Shown here: in pieces, positions 1 through 12,864 of the stretch
Layout of the letters: each line of letters opens with the position of its first letter
Position numbering within the stretch: the first letter of the stretch is position 1
Assembly (NCBI GenBank): GCA_003049485.1
Contig: PYST01000268.1
Location: forward strand, 1-55,266
Source: Ophioceras dolichostomum
Lineage: Eukaryota; Ascomycota; Sordariomycetes; Magnaporthales; Ophioceraceae
Direction: 5' to 3'
Length of the DNA: 55,266 nt
The notes under the pieces: model-generated
Told to the model about the DNA's origin: nothing
The model's input: the letters and a program-made list of their open reading frames with translations, nothing else
The model's database searches: none
Program-made: the position numbers and the translations under genes

Positions 1-126
1 CCTCCCGCCCGCTTCGAGCCGCCAGGGCTAGCCGTAGCCGCACCCCGACACATCTGGAGTGACCGTTCACCGAAGTTAGGCCCGCCGCCCTGGCCCCGGA
101 GCTGACCTGCGGGCCGCCTGTTAAGC
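1..126 (+). other. 5' leader of the sepH/cdc7 gene (truncated by window edge)
   Basis: GC-rich sequence ahead of the first supported ATG at 127, presumed to be 5' untranslated leader or promoter. The window edge cuts it, so an upstream exon or promoter cannot be excluded. I see no distinct TATA or other element. Confidence 0.4.
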
Positions 127-3100
127 ATGGCGTCTGGCAGCTCCGCCGAGCGGGCGTACCACCACCATGCCAACGGCAGCAGGGCGGCGAAGACGCCGGG
201 CACGCCGCGAAAAGAGACGAGCAGCCATGGCCGGGAGAGGGCCTTACAAGACCCTGGTCTCAAAGACTACGTACGTGATGCCGAGGAGAGGCTCTCTCTC
301 TGTCCCTCATGCTCGCTCCTACACCCACACTCTCACACCATACCTCTCATCTACAACCCCCGTGTAGACCTACTATGCAACGGTGCTGACAGCTTGAGGT
401 CCTTGCGAACTGGTTGAAATCATATAGCGTCTTGGGGATTGCATAGGCAAGGGCGCCTTCGGATCTGTCTACAAGGCCTTCAATTGGGGGACAGGAGAAG
501 CAGTGGCGGTCAAGCAGATCAAACTGGTGGATGTGCCAAAGAGCGAGCTACGGATGATCGAGGTATGCGGCCGCTCTGTCTGACAGACCTTCGTCTGTGT
601 CCGTCGAGATTTGCCTGGCTACCTAGACGGCGCGAGTTCTCATCGACGAGACCACATTGCTGCTGTCACGCTCGAGAGACTGACGCGAATTTTTCTTTCT
701 ACATTAGGCTGAAATCGACCTCCTGAAGAACCTTCATGTAAGTCCCGCCTTGCAGCCCCAATATTGACATATTGACAGACACGGCACCGGCTGCAGTGCA
801 TGAACCTTGCCGTCCTTGGAAAGTGCGGGGCTGTCAGTCTTGGTGCTGCATGCTAACGGATTTTGTTCTAGCATGACAACATTGTCAAGTATATTGGCTT
901 CGTGAAGACCGTGGACTGCCTCAACATCATACTAGAGTCAGTGCCATCTCATTCCCCTGCCCTTGCGTCCTGGCACACCTCTGGTCGAAGCTGACCTGTC
1001 GGAATAGATATTGTGAGAATGGCTCGCTACACTCAATATGCAAGGCATATGGGAAGTTCCCCGAGAATCTGGTGGGCGTCTACATGACCCAGGTGCTCCA
1101 GGGCCTGCAGTACCTGCACGACCAGGGTGTCATCCATAGGGACATCAAGGGTGCGAACATTCTCACCACGAAGGATGGAACGGTTAAGCTAGCAGACTTC
1201 GGTGTCTCAACCAGTACGCTCGCAGGCCCGGACAAAGAGGCACAAGTGGTTGGAACCCCGTACTGGATGGCTCCTGAGATCATCCAGCTGTCGGGGGCTA
1301 CTTCTTCCTCTGATATCTGGAGTGTGGGTTGCACGGTCATCGAGTTGCTCCAAGGGAAGCCGCCCTATCACAACCTCGCGCCCATGCCAGCCTTGTTTGC
1401 CATCGTCAACGACGACCACCCTCCACTGCCAGAAGGCGTCTCTCCCGTGCGTAGCATACCCGTTTTCCGTTTTGTGGAACCCGTCATCCACCATGACAAA
1501 CGTCTTCTGACATGACGTCTTCTTTTTTTGTACACAGGCTGCCCGCGATTTCTTGATGCAATGCTTCCAGAAGGACCCCAACTTAAGGGTCTCGGCCAAG
1601 AAACTCCTCAAACACCCCTGGATAATGGGATCAAGGAGGACCGACGCGCCTGTTTCCAAGGCGCCATCAAATTTCAACGACGCCGTCGAGGAGGTCAAGC
1701 AATGGAACAAGGCATTGAAATCATCGGAGAACAATCTACGGGCCTCGGTCGGGTCCGACGGAGTCCCTGCGCTTCAAGGCCAGGCCGGACAGAGGCATAT
1801 AGGAGCAGACCCACGACTCACTGTCCTCACTCCCGCGAAAGGGCCCTTGGCGCTTGCCAAGCCTAGACCACTAGCGGAAGCTTTCAGGTCTCCTGAAGTT
1901 GCTGGTAAGTACAGCAACTGACCATTCCGTCACATTCTACTATTGGCCGCATTCACCTTTGTACGATCTGTCATTGACCACGGAATATGCGCACGCTAGA
2001 TGAGGATAATTGGGACGACGACTTTGCGAGCGCGATCTCCCCTAGCGCGTTGCACCTGCCCCATCTCAAGCCCCAGGACAACTTTGGTGGCCTCCTCTCT
2101 GCCGACCGCCTTAAGGCCTTCGCCTCAAATGACGATAGCAGAAACGTCTCGGCGAACTGGGACGACGTGTTCGAGGGAGAACTTCTCACCATCAAGGGGC
2201 CTCGAACATTTCTGCCCGAATCGGATACACAGCAGACACTCCGGCCCACCCCGAGGAAAGCAGACAAGGCGGAGAGGGCCAACAGGAAGGTGTCAGAAGC
2301 GAGGATGCAGTCGGGGGGCAGGAGGAGACCTAGCAAAACCTCCTCCTCTACTTCCTCTGCCTCCTCACAGACCAAGTCCCCCACCAAGCTGCAGTTTCCG
2401 ACCAAATTCGAGCTGCCTGCCCGGCCCGACCTCATCTATCGGGAACAGTCGGTGGAAGATTTCTCTGATTTGATCGACGACAATGATAACGTCTTTAACA
2501 GCCGGCTCAACCTCATAAGCAAGGTAGGTATTGGACCAACAAAACCGAAGAATCCAAACCCAGCCGAGCTGCGAGCTCGACCACAGCACGGCAGCCCAAC
2601 TGACTTATTTTGTGCTTTCCTCGGCCTAGGACACCCCGCAACTGTTCCATCCTTCTGACCTCACCAGCCTACCTCGTTCCATGCAACCCTCGGCGGAGGG
2701 CAGCATGAGGAGGCAAGCGCCGTCCCGCCCATCCGTCCTCGACCGGCAAATGCGCAGGACGCGGTCGACGATCGAGATCAAGAAGTTCGCCGAGGACGAG
2801 CGCGACGAGGACTACTCTGACATCTTCGGCCCGGACGATGACCTCACGGAGCGAGAGGAGAGCGACGTCGGGTCTGAGGATGGCGGCCGCATGTTCCTGT
2901 CGAAGCTGTCCAATAACTCCTGGCTGGGCGACGATGAGGACGAAGATGACCCTTTCGCCATGATGGATCCCGGCTGGGATGAGATGGACTTGGAGGCCAA
3001 CATTGCTCGGGACCGCCATGCGAGGCTGTCGCAGAAGGTGGAGGAGCTTGTCCGCTCGTTGAAGACTACGGAAGGAGAAGACACACTCTCTGCCATCACC

Positions 3101-5737
3101 GAGGAGCTGGTATGTCTCTTTTCCCCCGAAGCTGGGTCTCTTTCTCCTACATCCTGACATGCTCGGAAGCGGTTGCTAACTCTGCCGTCTACTTACGTCT
3201 TGCTGTACAGTTGCGCCTGTTGTGGGAGAACGTCGAAGTGAAGGACCTCATCTTCCGTGCCCACGGCCTGCTGCCGATCCTCGAGATCCTCGAGCCCTGC
3301 ACGGTCAAGAGCCGTCAGCACATGATCCTGCAGCTGCTGAAGATCGTGAATGCGATCATTTTGGATGACCGCGAGCTGCAGGAGAACCTCTGCTTCGTCG
3401 GCGGCATCCCCATCATCACCAAGTTTGCCGCGAGGCAGTACTCCAACGAGATCCGCCTGGAAGCCGCCGCTTTCGTCCGGCAGATGTATCAGACATCTAC
3501 CCTGACGCTGCAGATGTTCGTCAGTGCGGGAGGTCTGAATGTCTTGGTGGAGTTCCTGGACGAGGACTACGATGCCTCGAGAGACCTGGTGTTGATCGGC
3601 GTCAATGGGATCTGGAACGTCTTCGAGCTCCAGGTAAGCAAGCAGTCAAAGTTGTACTATCAGGGGCACTCCCCGACCAACTAGCTGACCCTTTGAGTTA
3701 TTTCAGGGTCCTACTCCCAAAAACGACTTTTGTCGGATCTTCTCGCGCAGCAAGATTCTTGATCCTCTAGCTCTTGTTCTTCATAAAGTACTAGACGAGG
3801 AGGATAAGGATGCATTGTCTGAGCTGATCGAGGGACGCATCGTGAACATTTTCTACCTGTTTTCACAGGCGGAAAACTACGTCAAGGAGGTTGTGTCAGA
3901 GAGACAGGTTTTAAAAAGTGAGAGCCTTTTAGCAGCGTGCCCCCCTTCTGCCATCCCAACCGTTGATTTACTTCTCTGAGATACTGACATCATGTTTGCT
4001 GCTCCCTCCGCGCCAGCCGTGCTCAAGGACCTCCGGCGCATGACACCGTCGCACCAGATCACAATGCTCAAGTTCATCAAGAACCTGTCGATGCTGTCGA
4101 CCACGCTCGAGGCCCTGCACGCGGCCGACGCGATCGACTTCCTGATCGACCTTCTGAGCCACAGCATGCGAAAGGGCCAGAAACACTTCCGAGAAATCTC
4201 GAACCAAGTACTCAACACCATGTTCAACCTGTGCCGGCTCAGCAAGGAGCGGCAAGAGTATGCGGCCGTCAACGGCATTATTCCCTTATTGCTCAAGATT
4301 ATGCAGACCGATCGGCCGCCGAAGGAGTTCGCGCTACCCATCCTCTGCGACATGGCCCACTCCGGGAGCAAAGGGCGGCGTTACCTGTGGCAGAACAAAG
4401 GCCTGGACTTCTACGTCTCCCTCATCGCGGACCAGTACTGGCAGGTCACGGCGCTGGACTCCATCTTCGTCTGGCTGCAGGAGGAGACGGCCAAAGTGGA
4501 GAATCACCTGCTGGAGGGCCCATTCACGGGCGCCATATCGTCCTGCTTCAACACGAACAAGCCGAACTCGTTCGACCCGAACCTACTAGACCCGCTCCTC
4601 AAGGTGCTGCGGCTCTCACCCGCGCTGGCGGCGTCGCTGGCGAAGTCGGAGATGTATTCGGGCGTCGCGCAGAAGCTCAGCCACAAGAAGGCGGTGGTGC
4701 GCCTCAACCTACTGCGTCTGGTGCGCAACATCATGGATGCATGCGAGTCGGACAACGGCGGCGGTAGCGCCGGAGGCATGGGAACTAACGGTACCAGCAT
4801 GGCGACGGCTAGCAGCGGCCGTCAGCTGCGCCTCCTCGCCGAGCAGATCCAGGTGCTGGCAGACAAGGACTCGGCCGTGCTGGTGCGAAACCTCGCATCG
4901 GAGCTGCTCCGCTCGCACTTCAGCCCGGGCGGCGTCGTCTCCTCCAACGCACTCGCGCTCTCTGGGGCGGCCGGGGGCGGCGCGGGCTCCTCGACGGCCG
5001 TGGCGGGTGGCTCCCATGGCTCCTCGTCCTCGTCGCGTTCCCGCTCCGGCCCGCGTCGCACCAGCTCGTACACGCCGCCGAGCCTACACGCATCGGCGTC
5101 GGCTCCCCCCCTGACCCCGACCCACCACCAGCGGTCGTCGCACCAGTCCGCCGCGTACATCGAGATCGCTGCCACTCCGCGCCGCTCGGCCGCCATCGTG
5201 GCCGAGCGCGACGGCAGCATCTACCGCCCGCGGAGCCGCGATAATTCCGTGGGGAGCGCCAGCGGCGGCGGCGGCTCGTCCATCCCCAGGCGCGTCAGCG
5301 GCGATGGCGCCGCGTCTATCCTCGGCAAGAACAGCGGCGGTGGTGGCGGTGGTGGTGGTGGCAGTGGTGGTGGTGGCAGTGGTGGTAGTGGGGGGAGCGG
5401 AGGAAGCAGACTGCCGCGCACGTCGATGTATGGCCGGCCTAGCCTCTCGGCTACTCCCACTGTCGTCAGCCGGTCCGAGAGCTCATCCTCGAACAAAGAG
5501 AACGCGCAAAGAGGAGGAGGAAGCCTAGGAGGTAGTGGTAGTGGAGGGGGCGGTGGAGGAGTGAGATACCACGTCCCGGGTGGCGCCTCCTTCGACAGTA
5601 GGGAACGCGAGAGGGACCGCGACAACAGGGACCGACTGGAGAGGGTCGAGCGGGTCACGGCGTCGCAGCAGCAGAGTAAGCGTCGAAGCAGGATGGTCCC
5701 TAGCTCTGAGAGCAAAGCTGGAGCACCTGCCCGCTAA
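127..5737 (+). CDS. sepH: Septation-initiation protein kinase, SepH/Cdc7-like (11 exons, about 1,512 aa)
   Basis: Ste11-type serine/threonine kinase of the septation initiation network, acting downstream of the Spg1 GTPase at spindle poles to trigger septum formation (family knowledge). Exons inferred: 127-270, 428-562, 708-737, 872-936, 1008-1446, 1538-1904, 2000-2523, 2630-3109, 3211-3633, 3707-3917, 4017-5737. All junctions are GT..AG and the sum is 4,539 nt, exactly in frame. Seen in the protein: glycine loop GKGAFGSVYK (residues 55-64), catalytic VAVK lysine (77), alphaC Glu (95), HRDIKGAN (168-175), DFG (188-190), GTPYWMAPE (207-215). All active-site residues are intact. A disordered acidic/serine linker follows. 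From about residue 729 there are helical ARM/HEAT-like repeats typical of SepH/Cdc7, then a Gly/Ser-rich tail with a poly-Gly tract near residue 1380. The length is somewhat above the Aspergillus SepH (about 1,350 aa), mainly because of this tail. The ATG at 127 is the first in the open frame. The assignment is firm; the tail boundaries are less so. Confidence 0.93.
5335..5405 (+). repeat. Glycine-coding GGT/GGC microsatellite in sepH
   Basis: An imperfect GGT/GGC/AGT repeat encodes a run of glycines broken by serines in the C-terminal tail of the kinase. A second, shorter Gly-rich stretch lies near 5515-5562. Slippage at such tracts changes length in multiples of three, so length variation between strains is likely (inference). 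Confidence 0.8.
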
Positions 5738-7844
5738 AAGGCAATGAATGGATGGAGAATCTCTATTTGTCTCTCTCTCTTTCTGGGTTCCTTTTACCGT
5801 CTTTCCCTCTGAGTCTCTCTCTCATCTCTCTCCTTTCTCTACCTCATGTCGCCGGGATAGACTCCTTTCTTCTTAACATCATGACTTCTGAGTATCTGGG
5901 AACATAAAAGGGGCTGGTAGCATTCATGGATTTCTCCTTTTGCGTCAAGCAAAAGAAAACAAAACATAAAGAGGAGAGAAGCGACATAAAACGCATGGAG
6001 GGCGTTCTTGTAAAAGATAGCATAGCCTGTCTGGTATCTATTCATCGTGTAGATATTTCTCATACTCCCCAAACAACCATAGGTGCTTCTATCCTACCTA
6101 CCACCTACCACGAGGTAGAGTGCTCGACGCTCTCTTGAGTCCTCGGCCAACCCGCCTGGGCTCCAGGCCAGACAGACAGACTGCGCGGAGGATGATGTGA
6201 AGACAGAAAATGGGGGGCCAACATGTTGATAGGTCGTTTTGATTGGCGGACTACGGCAGCTAGGATTTCTATGTTTTGGAGAAAGTTGCATCCTTGGCAG
6301 GGTTATTGGGCAACCATGCATAAAAGAGGATGTGCCTTGCGTCAAGACCATTCGTGGATAAAGCACGCGACTGGGGAGCTCTTGAACGTGATGCGAGCGC
6401 GTTTTTCCCTTCCCTGTTTTTTTATCTTCCACTAGTATGTAGTGTGTAGGTAGGCCCGCAGCACGGCCAGTTGAATTTCAGCGGGCACATGTGCACTGGT
6501 AGTCATAGCATCATCATCATCATCACTCCGACCACATAGGTGCCTTTGCTGAAGAAGTGCATGAGAATCAAAAAGCCCCTCCTGTTGAAAGTGAGCTAGA
6601 GAACTGTGACATAGGTTGCACGTGGAGATAATATCTCCGATAAGCAGCTGAACTGGAGCACACACAGGCCACCCTGGAGGTTTGCCTCACATGCATGATG
6701 CTTCGCCATTTTTTGGGCGTGCGGTTCGCTGTTGCAAGTGGCACCAGCCATACTGTCATCCATGGAATGGTTCGGTCGTAAAGACTTCCTGACGTGCATC
6801 GCCGCCGCCGCTGCCGCCAACGACTAACTTTTTTTTTTAAGTGGTGTGTGTGTGCCTTCAGAAAAATCCTGTGCCGTGCGACCACCAACCCCGGCCCGTT
6901 ACTAGCTCTTTTCACAGTTGATAATAACACGGACGGAAAGCCCGCAAAACAAGGCGGCCGATATCAATCTATTCCCCCCCCNNNNAAATCCATCCACCAC
7001 AGCCTGCTGCAGCCTGTCCTCCGGCACGGCTCTCACTCACGTTCGTGCTTCTCCCGCGATTACGTTCGTGTTTTTCGCGACGGCATCCAAGAGATAGAGA
7101 CGTTTTCTCTCTCTTCACTGGCATCCACGCGCACACGCGCGCACACATACCTAACTTCCACTTTTTACTTTCACGGCTTCCTCCTTTTTGGTCTGGCCCA
7201 AGCCTATCCATATACGGGGACCGACCCCTTTTTGACAACGCAGCAACTAGCCCAAACCGACCCGCCCGTCCGCGCAAAATCGAACTGCACGTACACCGCC
7301 GGCGGCCGACAAGCCGGTCCGGCGCCTGAACGAAGCTACCTTGGTACCTTAGGTACCTACCCTAAACCGAACCACGAGCGAGCCGACAGCTAGACCGAGC
7401 CTTCATACCGCTTCTTCGCTGGCCGCCCAGTACCTAGACGGGTGGGGAAGAGAGACATGCCCATATATCCATAGGTAGCGAACCGCGGAAACGATCAACC
7501 TATCGGTCACCCACAGTCTCGGCTCGCGTGACCACCAAAACCCTGCCAGGTCGTCGTCGTCGTCGTCGGTCGGTCGCCCCTTGCCTGTCTGTGTATCTCG
7601 GACTGGCCTGCCAACACGATTGTCACGGCATCTACCCCTTTCCGTGCACGCGACCGCAGCGGTGCGCTGCTGCGTTGCTGCTCGCTGCTGCTGCTGTTGG
7701 GGCGACAACATAGCCCCTGTGACAAGACAAGCAGCCAGCCAGCCGGTCGGTTACCAACCACAATAAACCCCCTCCGCTAGACGACTAGTTGTACCCCGGC
7801 ACCCGGGATCCGGGCTCCGCAGCAGCCCACAGCCAACCGCAACC
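5738..7844. other. Intergenic: sepH 3' region and ICE2 promoter/leader
   Basis: About 2.1 kb without a supportable gene. Just after the stop (5760-5845) there is a CT-rich stretch that is probably sepH 3' UTR. TACCTACC-type words occur at about 6093-6110, 6445-6455 and 7345-7362. Short trinucleotide runs lie at about 6510-6526 (ATC) and 7552-7568 (GTC). A CA/CG-rich stretch at 7120-7150 and pyrimidine-rich DNA ahead of 7845 probably belong to the ICE2 promoter and leader. Open frames here are short, low in complexity and lack recognisable motifs. Confidence 0.6.
6982..6985. other. Assembly gap (4 N) next to a poly-C run
   Basis: Four undetermined bases directly follow a run of eight or more C residues. 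This is an unresolved homopolymer or a scaffold join. It lies in noncoding DNA and breaks no called gene. The true length of the missing sequence is unknown. Confidence 0.98.
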
Positions 7845-9349
7845 ATGTTGTGGATCTTCCGGGTGCTGTTCAGCGCCGTGTTCCTGCTGAGCATCGTGCT
7901 CTCCATCCCGATCGCGTTCGACGTCGGCGGGCGCGACGCGGGGCTCGCGTACAGCCTGTCCCTCTTCTGTTTTTACCTCCTATACTCGGCCGCGAAGGTC
8001 CTGACGCCCCCGCGGTCGCGACGCCGGTGGATACTCTCGGGCGTCCTGAGGCTGGCGCAGTGGATCGTCGTCCCTGCGCTGTTGATATGGGCGCTGAACC
8101 GGTTTTCGGTCGATTCGGCGGGGTCGTCGGTGGCTGGCAGTGGTAGTAGTAGTGGTTCAGGAGGAGGAGGAGGAGGAAGTTGGTTCGGCCGCACGTTAGC
8201 GCAGGTGTCGTTATCGGGTCAGGAGACCGGAGCGGCAGGCGATGCGCGGAGTTGGGGGGAGTGGCTCTTCGGGCAGGGGGGCTTGGTCGAGACGGTGGCT
8301 CTGGGCGCGTGGGATCGCGGGCTGGGCTACTCGAGCCCTGTGTTCCAGCTCTTTGAGGGGTTCTGCAGCTTGTTGGTCATACAGGCGGCGGGCCAGATCA
8401 CTAGGTGGCTTGTCAACCGCGGGAGGAGTGATACCTGGGTGGTAAGCACCGTTGACTTCCTTATCATCCCTTTAGCAGCGGCGGATAGATTGCTAACTCC
8501 TTATCGCAGATCCTGCTCCTCGTCTTCTCTGGCTCTGTCATCGCCAGCTCGTTCTACTTCCTGTGGAGGGTAGTTCGCTTCCCACAGGTTAACAACATAG
8601 ACGCCGCACTCATCGGGGTGACCGTGACGTCTGCCGTGTTCCTGTGCGCGTACGGCATCGGCAGCGGGCGGGGGAACCCCGTCGAGTCCTCGCTGCTGTT
8701 CGCCTACGTCGTGCTCTGCGTCTACCAGATCTTCACCGACTACATGCCCTCGGACGCCGACGCGGCAGCGGCAGCAGCAGCAGCGGCAGCGTCCCAGTCC
8801 GCCGCCCAGTCGGAGTTCCCACCTCTACCGCCCATAATAATGGCGTCGTACTCGACCTTCCTCCACATGCTCGGCAGCCTGCCGTCTGCCGTGAACTCGT
8901 CCCTCGGGTTCCTCTACGCGGCCTTCCAGACCATCACCCCGTCGGTGATCATCTCGCTGACGTACCGCATCATCGTCTTCTACGCGGCCACGCGCATCAT
9001 CCCCGCCGTGCGCGAGTCCGGGGCGCGCGCCCTGATGCAGGACCCGAGCCTCGAGGACTCGGACGCCGCTAGCAGGCTGTTCGGCGCGCTGTCGTGGTTC
9101 TCGCCCTCGATCTTGATAGCCGTGTACACGAGCCTGCTGCTGCAACACTTCAGCGTCGCGGGAGAAGGAGTTGCAGCGACGGCGGCGGCTACTGACGACC
9201 TCGGCTGGACGCTCAGGGCGGGTGACGCCGGGGGAAATCCGTGGCGGTGGGTCAACGTGGCGGCTACGATGGTGCTTTACGCGGTCGAGCTGTACCTTGG
9301 CAACGATGACCCGGATACGGGCCTGACGACGCACTGGAAGAGCGACTAG
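7845..9349 (+). CDS. ice2: ICE2-family endoplasmic reticulum membrane protein (2 exons, about 478 aa)
   Basis: Multi-pass ER membrane protein. The yeast relative Ice2 is needed for cortical ER inheritance and promotes ER membrane growth by restraining the Nem1-Spo7/lipin phosphatase (family knowledge). Exons 7845-8441 and 8510-9349; the intron 8442-8509 has GTAAGC, a TGCTAAC branch site and CAG. The frame is preserved across it. The N-terminus carries the family hallmark: a hydrophobic helix, then LSIPIAFDVGGRDAGLAYSL (residues 20-39), which closely resembles yeast LSIPISFKVGG. Further hydrophobic segments lie around residues 30-50, 65-85, 175-200, the start of exon 2, 240-265 and in the C-terminal half. 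Two low-complexity loops interrupt the helices: a Gly/Ser loop (about 8125-8180) and a poly-Ala loop (8760-8800), likely lineage-specific. Start chosen at the first ATG (context ACCATGT). Assigned from the N-terminal motif and topology; the exact helix count is uncertain. Confidence 0.85.
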
Positions 9350-9603
9350 GCCCGCTCGGCCGGCCTACCCTACCTACTCTCGGATATGGAGGTGGATGCG
9401 TCGATGGATTTACAGCAGAAGCTACGTAGTTTCTGGGTTGAAGAAAGAAGAATACCCCGAGGCGGATACCACATACATTTCACCCCCTTCTTCGGCACCA
9501 CCCATGGCTCCGAATCATACAACCGTCCGTCGAGAAAGTACGGCAAACACGCGCTTGCTTGGGTTGATGACAACTCAAGGTACTCTATTTGGCAAACCCG
9601 CCG

Positions 9604-9646
9604 TTTATTTTATTTTATTTTATTTTGTTTTGTTTTATTTTTGTTT
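9604..9646 (+). repeat. TTTTA/TTTTG pentanucleotide tract
   Basis: Tandem TTTTA units drift into TTTTG in noncoding DNA about 250 bp after the ICE2 stop. Probably a neutral microsatellite in or near the 3' UTR. Confidence 0.85.
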
Positions 9647-12600
9647 ACCACGTGTTGGTCGCCTCTGCCAGCAGAGCCTCATCATCGCGGAGCCTCCTAA
9701 GTAGTGGGGCGCACAGACCGACTGTGGAAAGGGAAAGGGTCCGCCCTCCTAATTCGCCGCAGGGTTCACAATTTTGGGTCGGCACTCGTCATCGCTTGTA
9801 TCGCTTGTACGCGTTTGCTTTTGTTTCGTTGCGACAATTTTGCAAATTTGGCTCCCTTTTAAGTTGACCCCCTTTTTGCTTTGATAACCTCCTCTTTTAT
9901 TCTCTCTCTCTTGCCTTCTTTTTCCTCACTAGGGCTCGGGCGGGAGGGAGATGGTAGGATGGGGGGTGGGTGGGTGCCCTACGCGGCAGAACAAATGGTC
10001 ATAGGCAAAGGGCACAGCATGGCGTTCTGCTTTTTTCTCTTCGTGTCTCTTTGATTCTTCGAATGCCCGCCAGCGGCAGTGTCATGTTGTAGGCCGGCTG
10101 GTGACTGCCTCCGTAGCTGCCTGTTGTCGGTCAATGCTAGACGGGATATGCAGCAGTAGGCAGACATGCAGGCCGGACATGAGGGTACGCCTGGACAGGG
10201 TAGGGCAGGTTAGGTCAGGTTAGATTCATTTCTCCCCAGAACCTTGATGGGTTGGTTTTTTCCTTTGTTCTTAATTTGCTTCATGAGGTGTGCGGCTTGC
10301 AGATGCAAGAGAACAAGCACGGGGCGGTAAACGACGACGAGCGGGTGAAGGAGCGCAGAACGGACGAAGATTTTCTGGACGCACACACTCGTATGTTAAT
10401 ACTTCGCCTACTTACCTACCTACAGGCAGACTAGGTGCTTGGAATACTTGATATCCCATTCGTTGTCCTTGTATGCTCTCGGAGTACAACACAGGTCCGG
10501 GTGATTTTTCCTTCGTCCAAGAGGACCTGTGACGTGTGCACTTTGAGGCTGTTGGACGGAAGGACCTGGAAGCGGATGCGAGGTGAAGTTGATAGTGCCC
10601 AAAACGCCCCAAGGATTGTCGATCTGGTCCGTTGGATTAGAATGTCTTGCGAGGGTGTAGACGTAGTATGTGTATGACGGGAGCGCTCTTCCGCTGAGGT
10701 AGTGACCCCTTGATGGATTAGATCTTCAACTTGGCGCCCGAGCTTGCTTCGGTATCGGGGTGCCTGCCACATCGATGTCTCGTGTTGTCCATCAGGCCAT
10801 CTAACATGTCGTATACTCAACGGGTTATCTCCAACGGATCCTCGGCGAATCAAGAGGACGGGGTAGACTCTGACTACCTAGGTAAGGTAGATAGGTACCA
10901 GGTTATTGCGCGACGCTGATTGATGATGACTTATCGAAGATGGGTGATTGGTGAGCACTCTCCTTCGTCCGGGCACTCCGGGCCATCGTCTTACACGTAG
11001 CAGTGCCTCGAGTTGGGCTTTGAAATCTGGGAATAGAACAGCACTTTAGTCGCAGTCTCAAGGTCAGTCTTTCCATCGCCATGGACCGGGCCGATCGAAG
11101 CCGGGCTCGCTTTGCCTGGGGCATATGACGGCAGTTGAAACGTCTTTTGATAGGCCCGCATGTTCCTTCTGCAGAGTGAGAGGTGCAGGGCGGGCGTCGA
11201 TAGGGATCATCAAGGTATTGGACTGTGATGTGGTACTTGTAAAGCTCTGTCAGGGTGGACGCTGACGGCCGTCGAGTGGTTGACTTGGAGACATTGTGGA
11301 TTCGACTTGCTTAACCACTGCATTTCGATGTTCCATCGGGGGTGTTGTCGACAGCCTCAACTGCAAAGATGGGCACTTAACTCAATAGCACTCCCCTGGT
11401 CATCCGCATCCTGCGATACCCCGGTTCTACTGCTTACGACCATGGTTGGACCTGCCCTATGAGATCCAGCTTAGATGCACAAAGAGGCAAGGCTGGCCAT
11501 GTGGTGAAGGGTGTGAGTGGATCCTCGTGGCAGGATGACATTGTCGAACTATGCTATAGGCCAAAGACCTTGGAGCGTGATGCTTCGGTCTTAGGTAACC
11601 CGAGGGATCAACATCTTCGAGAAGAGTACCGGTGACATGTCCGCGCGTAGGGTATACGTGCAGATTTGGCCTGACTGGATGCTGAGGGTGTGCGATGCCG
11701 GAAGCCGTACCTCTGCAGGCCTTCATATGCATCTACGTCTTCAACCGGGCACCAGCGATGAATCTACGGGTCCTTTGAGTGCCAGCTGTCCCGCCTCAAC
11801 GTCTACTCCACCCCCTATTTTGAGGGACGGCAGTAACGAGGCATCCAGTGAGTGACTACTGAGCACCACGAGAGGGTTGCGAGCTCCTGAGTTGGGGCTC
11901 TGTACCTGTTCTGCCTGGCGCCTTAGCGACCCTACCAGCGCTGTTTGTCGAGCAACTTGCCCAACCGGCTAGCATGATAGGCTCGATACGGTAGCTCAGC
12001 TCCGAACCACAGATAGAAGACTATGGGGCGTACAGCAATCATGCATGCATGAGCCGTCCACTTAGTGGGCTCCTCGGGCCTATCTGCGTGCCGTCCTTGG
12101 ACAGCGGAGCGTAACAACAAGTGCTAAAGCTGAGCCGAACAAGGGCTGTTTTGGAAGGAGCATCGGGCAGTGATGCGTGGCAGGTTGAGACGCTTCGAGC
12201 CTTGCCCATCTTCGCCAGATGTTGCTCGGAGCGCTGAGCCGGCGTTTCGAGTGAACAAGAGCTCCTGAAGGGACCCTCTTTGTTGGCAGTGCGGACTGTG
12301 AGCACATCTGGGTCGCTGATTGTCCTTCAGACATTGCCCAGCACGCGAAGAGCAAGCCAACTACAGGGGTCAAGGGGCCAAATCAATTGTTCCCCGCGCC
12401 CCACGATTGCTTCCAAAAACCTCGCTGGCGTGGCTATGACTCGATTGGGGCGAGATAGCTGCAGAATGGACTGGCGAGTCCCGTCGGCTTACCGCCGCAG
12501 AATCGCTGAGCTGCAGAGAAATGCCAAGTTGACGGAGCGGTGAGCCAGAATGGAAACGTGCCCGGGCCAACATTAGGAGATGGCGGTGGAGCGCTGCGAG

Positions 12601-12840
12601 CTCAAGCCTCGGCTCGGCGACCCATACCAAGCCCCCGCATGTTTAGATCTTGATGAGGAGGTCGAATTTAAGGCAAGGTCTCGAGGAATGTGATGGGCTG
12701 AGCGTGTTGAAAAAACACATAGCCGACAGCCCTGAAAAGCCCGATATCTGACGATCGTCCATCATGCTTGGCATCTCTAGAATTGAGGTTGTCACATCAG
12801 ACCTTATATGCTCTTCTTTTTAGCACCTCATTTTTTTTAA

Positions 12841-12864
12841 TGTGTGTGTGTGTGTGCGTGTGTG
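12841..12864 (+). repeat. TG dinucleotide microsatellite
   Basis: About twelve TG units with one CG interruption, preceded by a T-rich stretch, in the gene-poor region. Confidence 0.9.

Noticed and set aside
10431..10853. 140-codon minus-strand frame
   Set aside because: No recognisable motif, no supporting splice or neighbour context; length is within chance expectation for this GC content.
11085..11310. Possible tRNA-like B-box words
   Set aside because: Words near GATCGAAGC and GGATTCGAC do not fit the full B-box consensus and no A-box or cloverleaf could be built around them.
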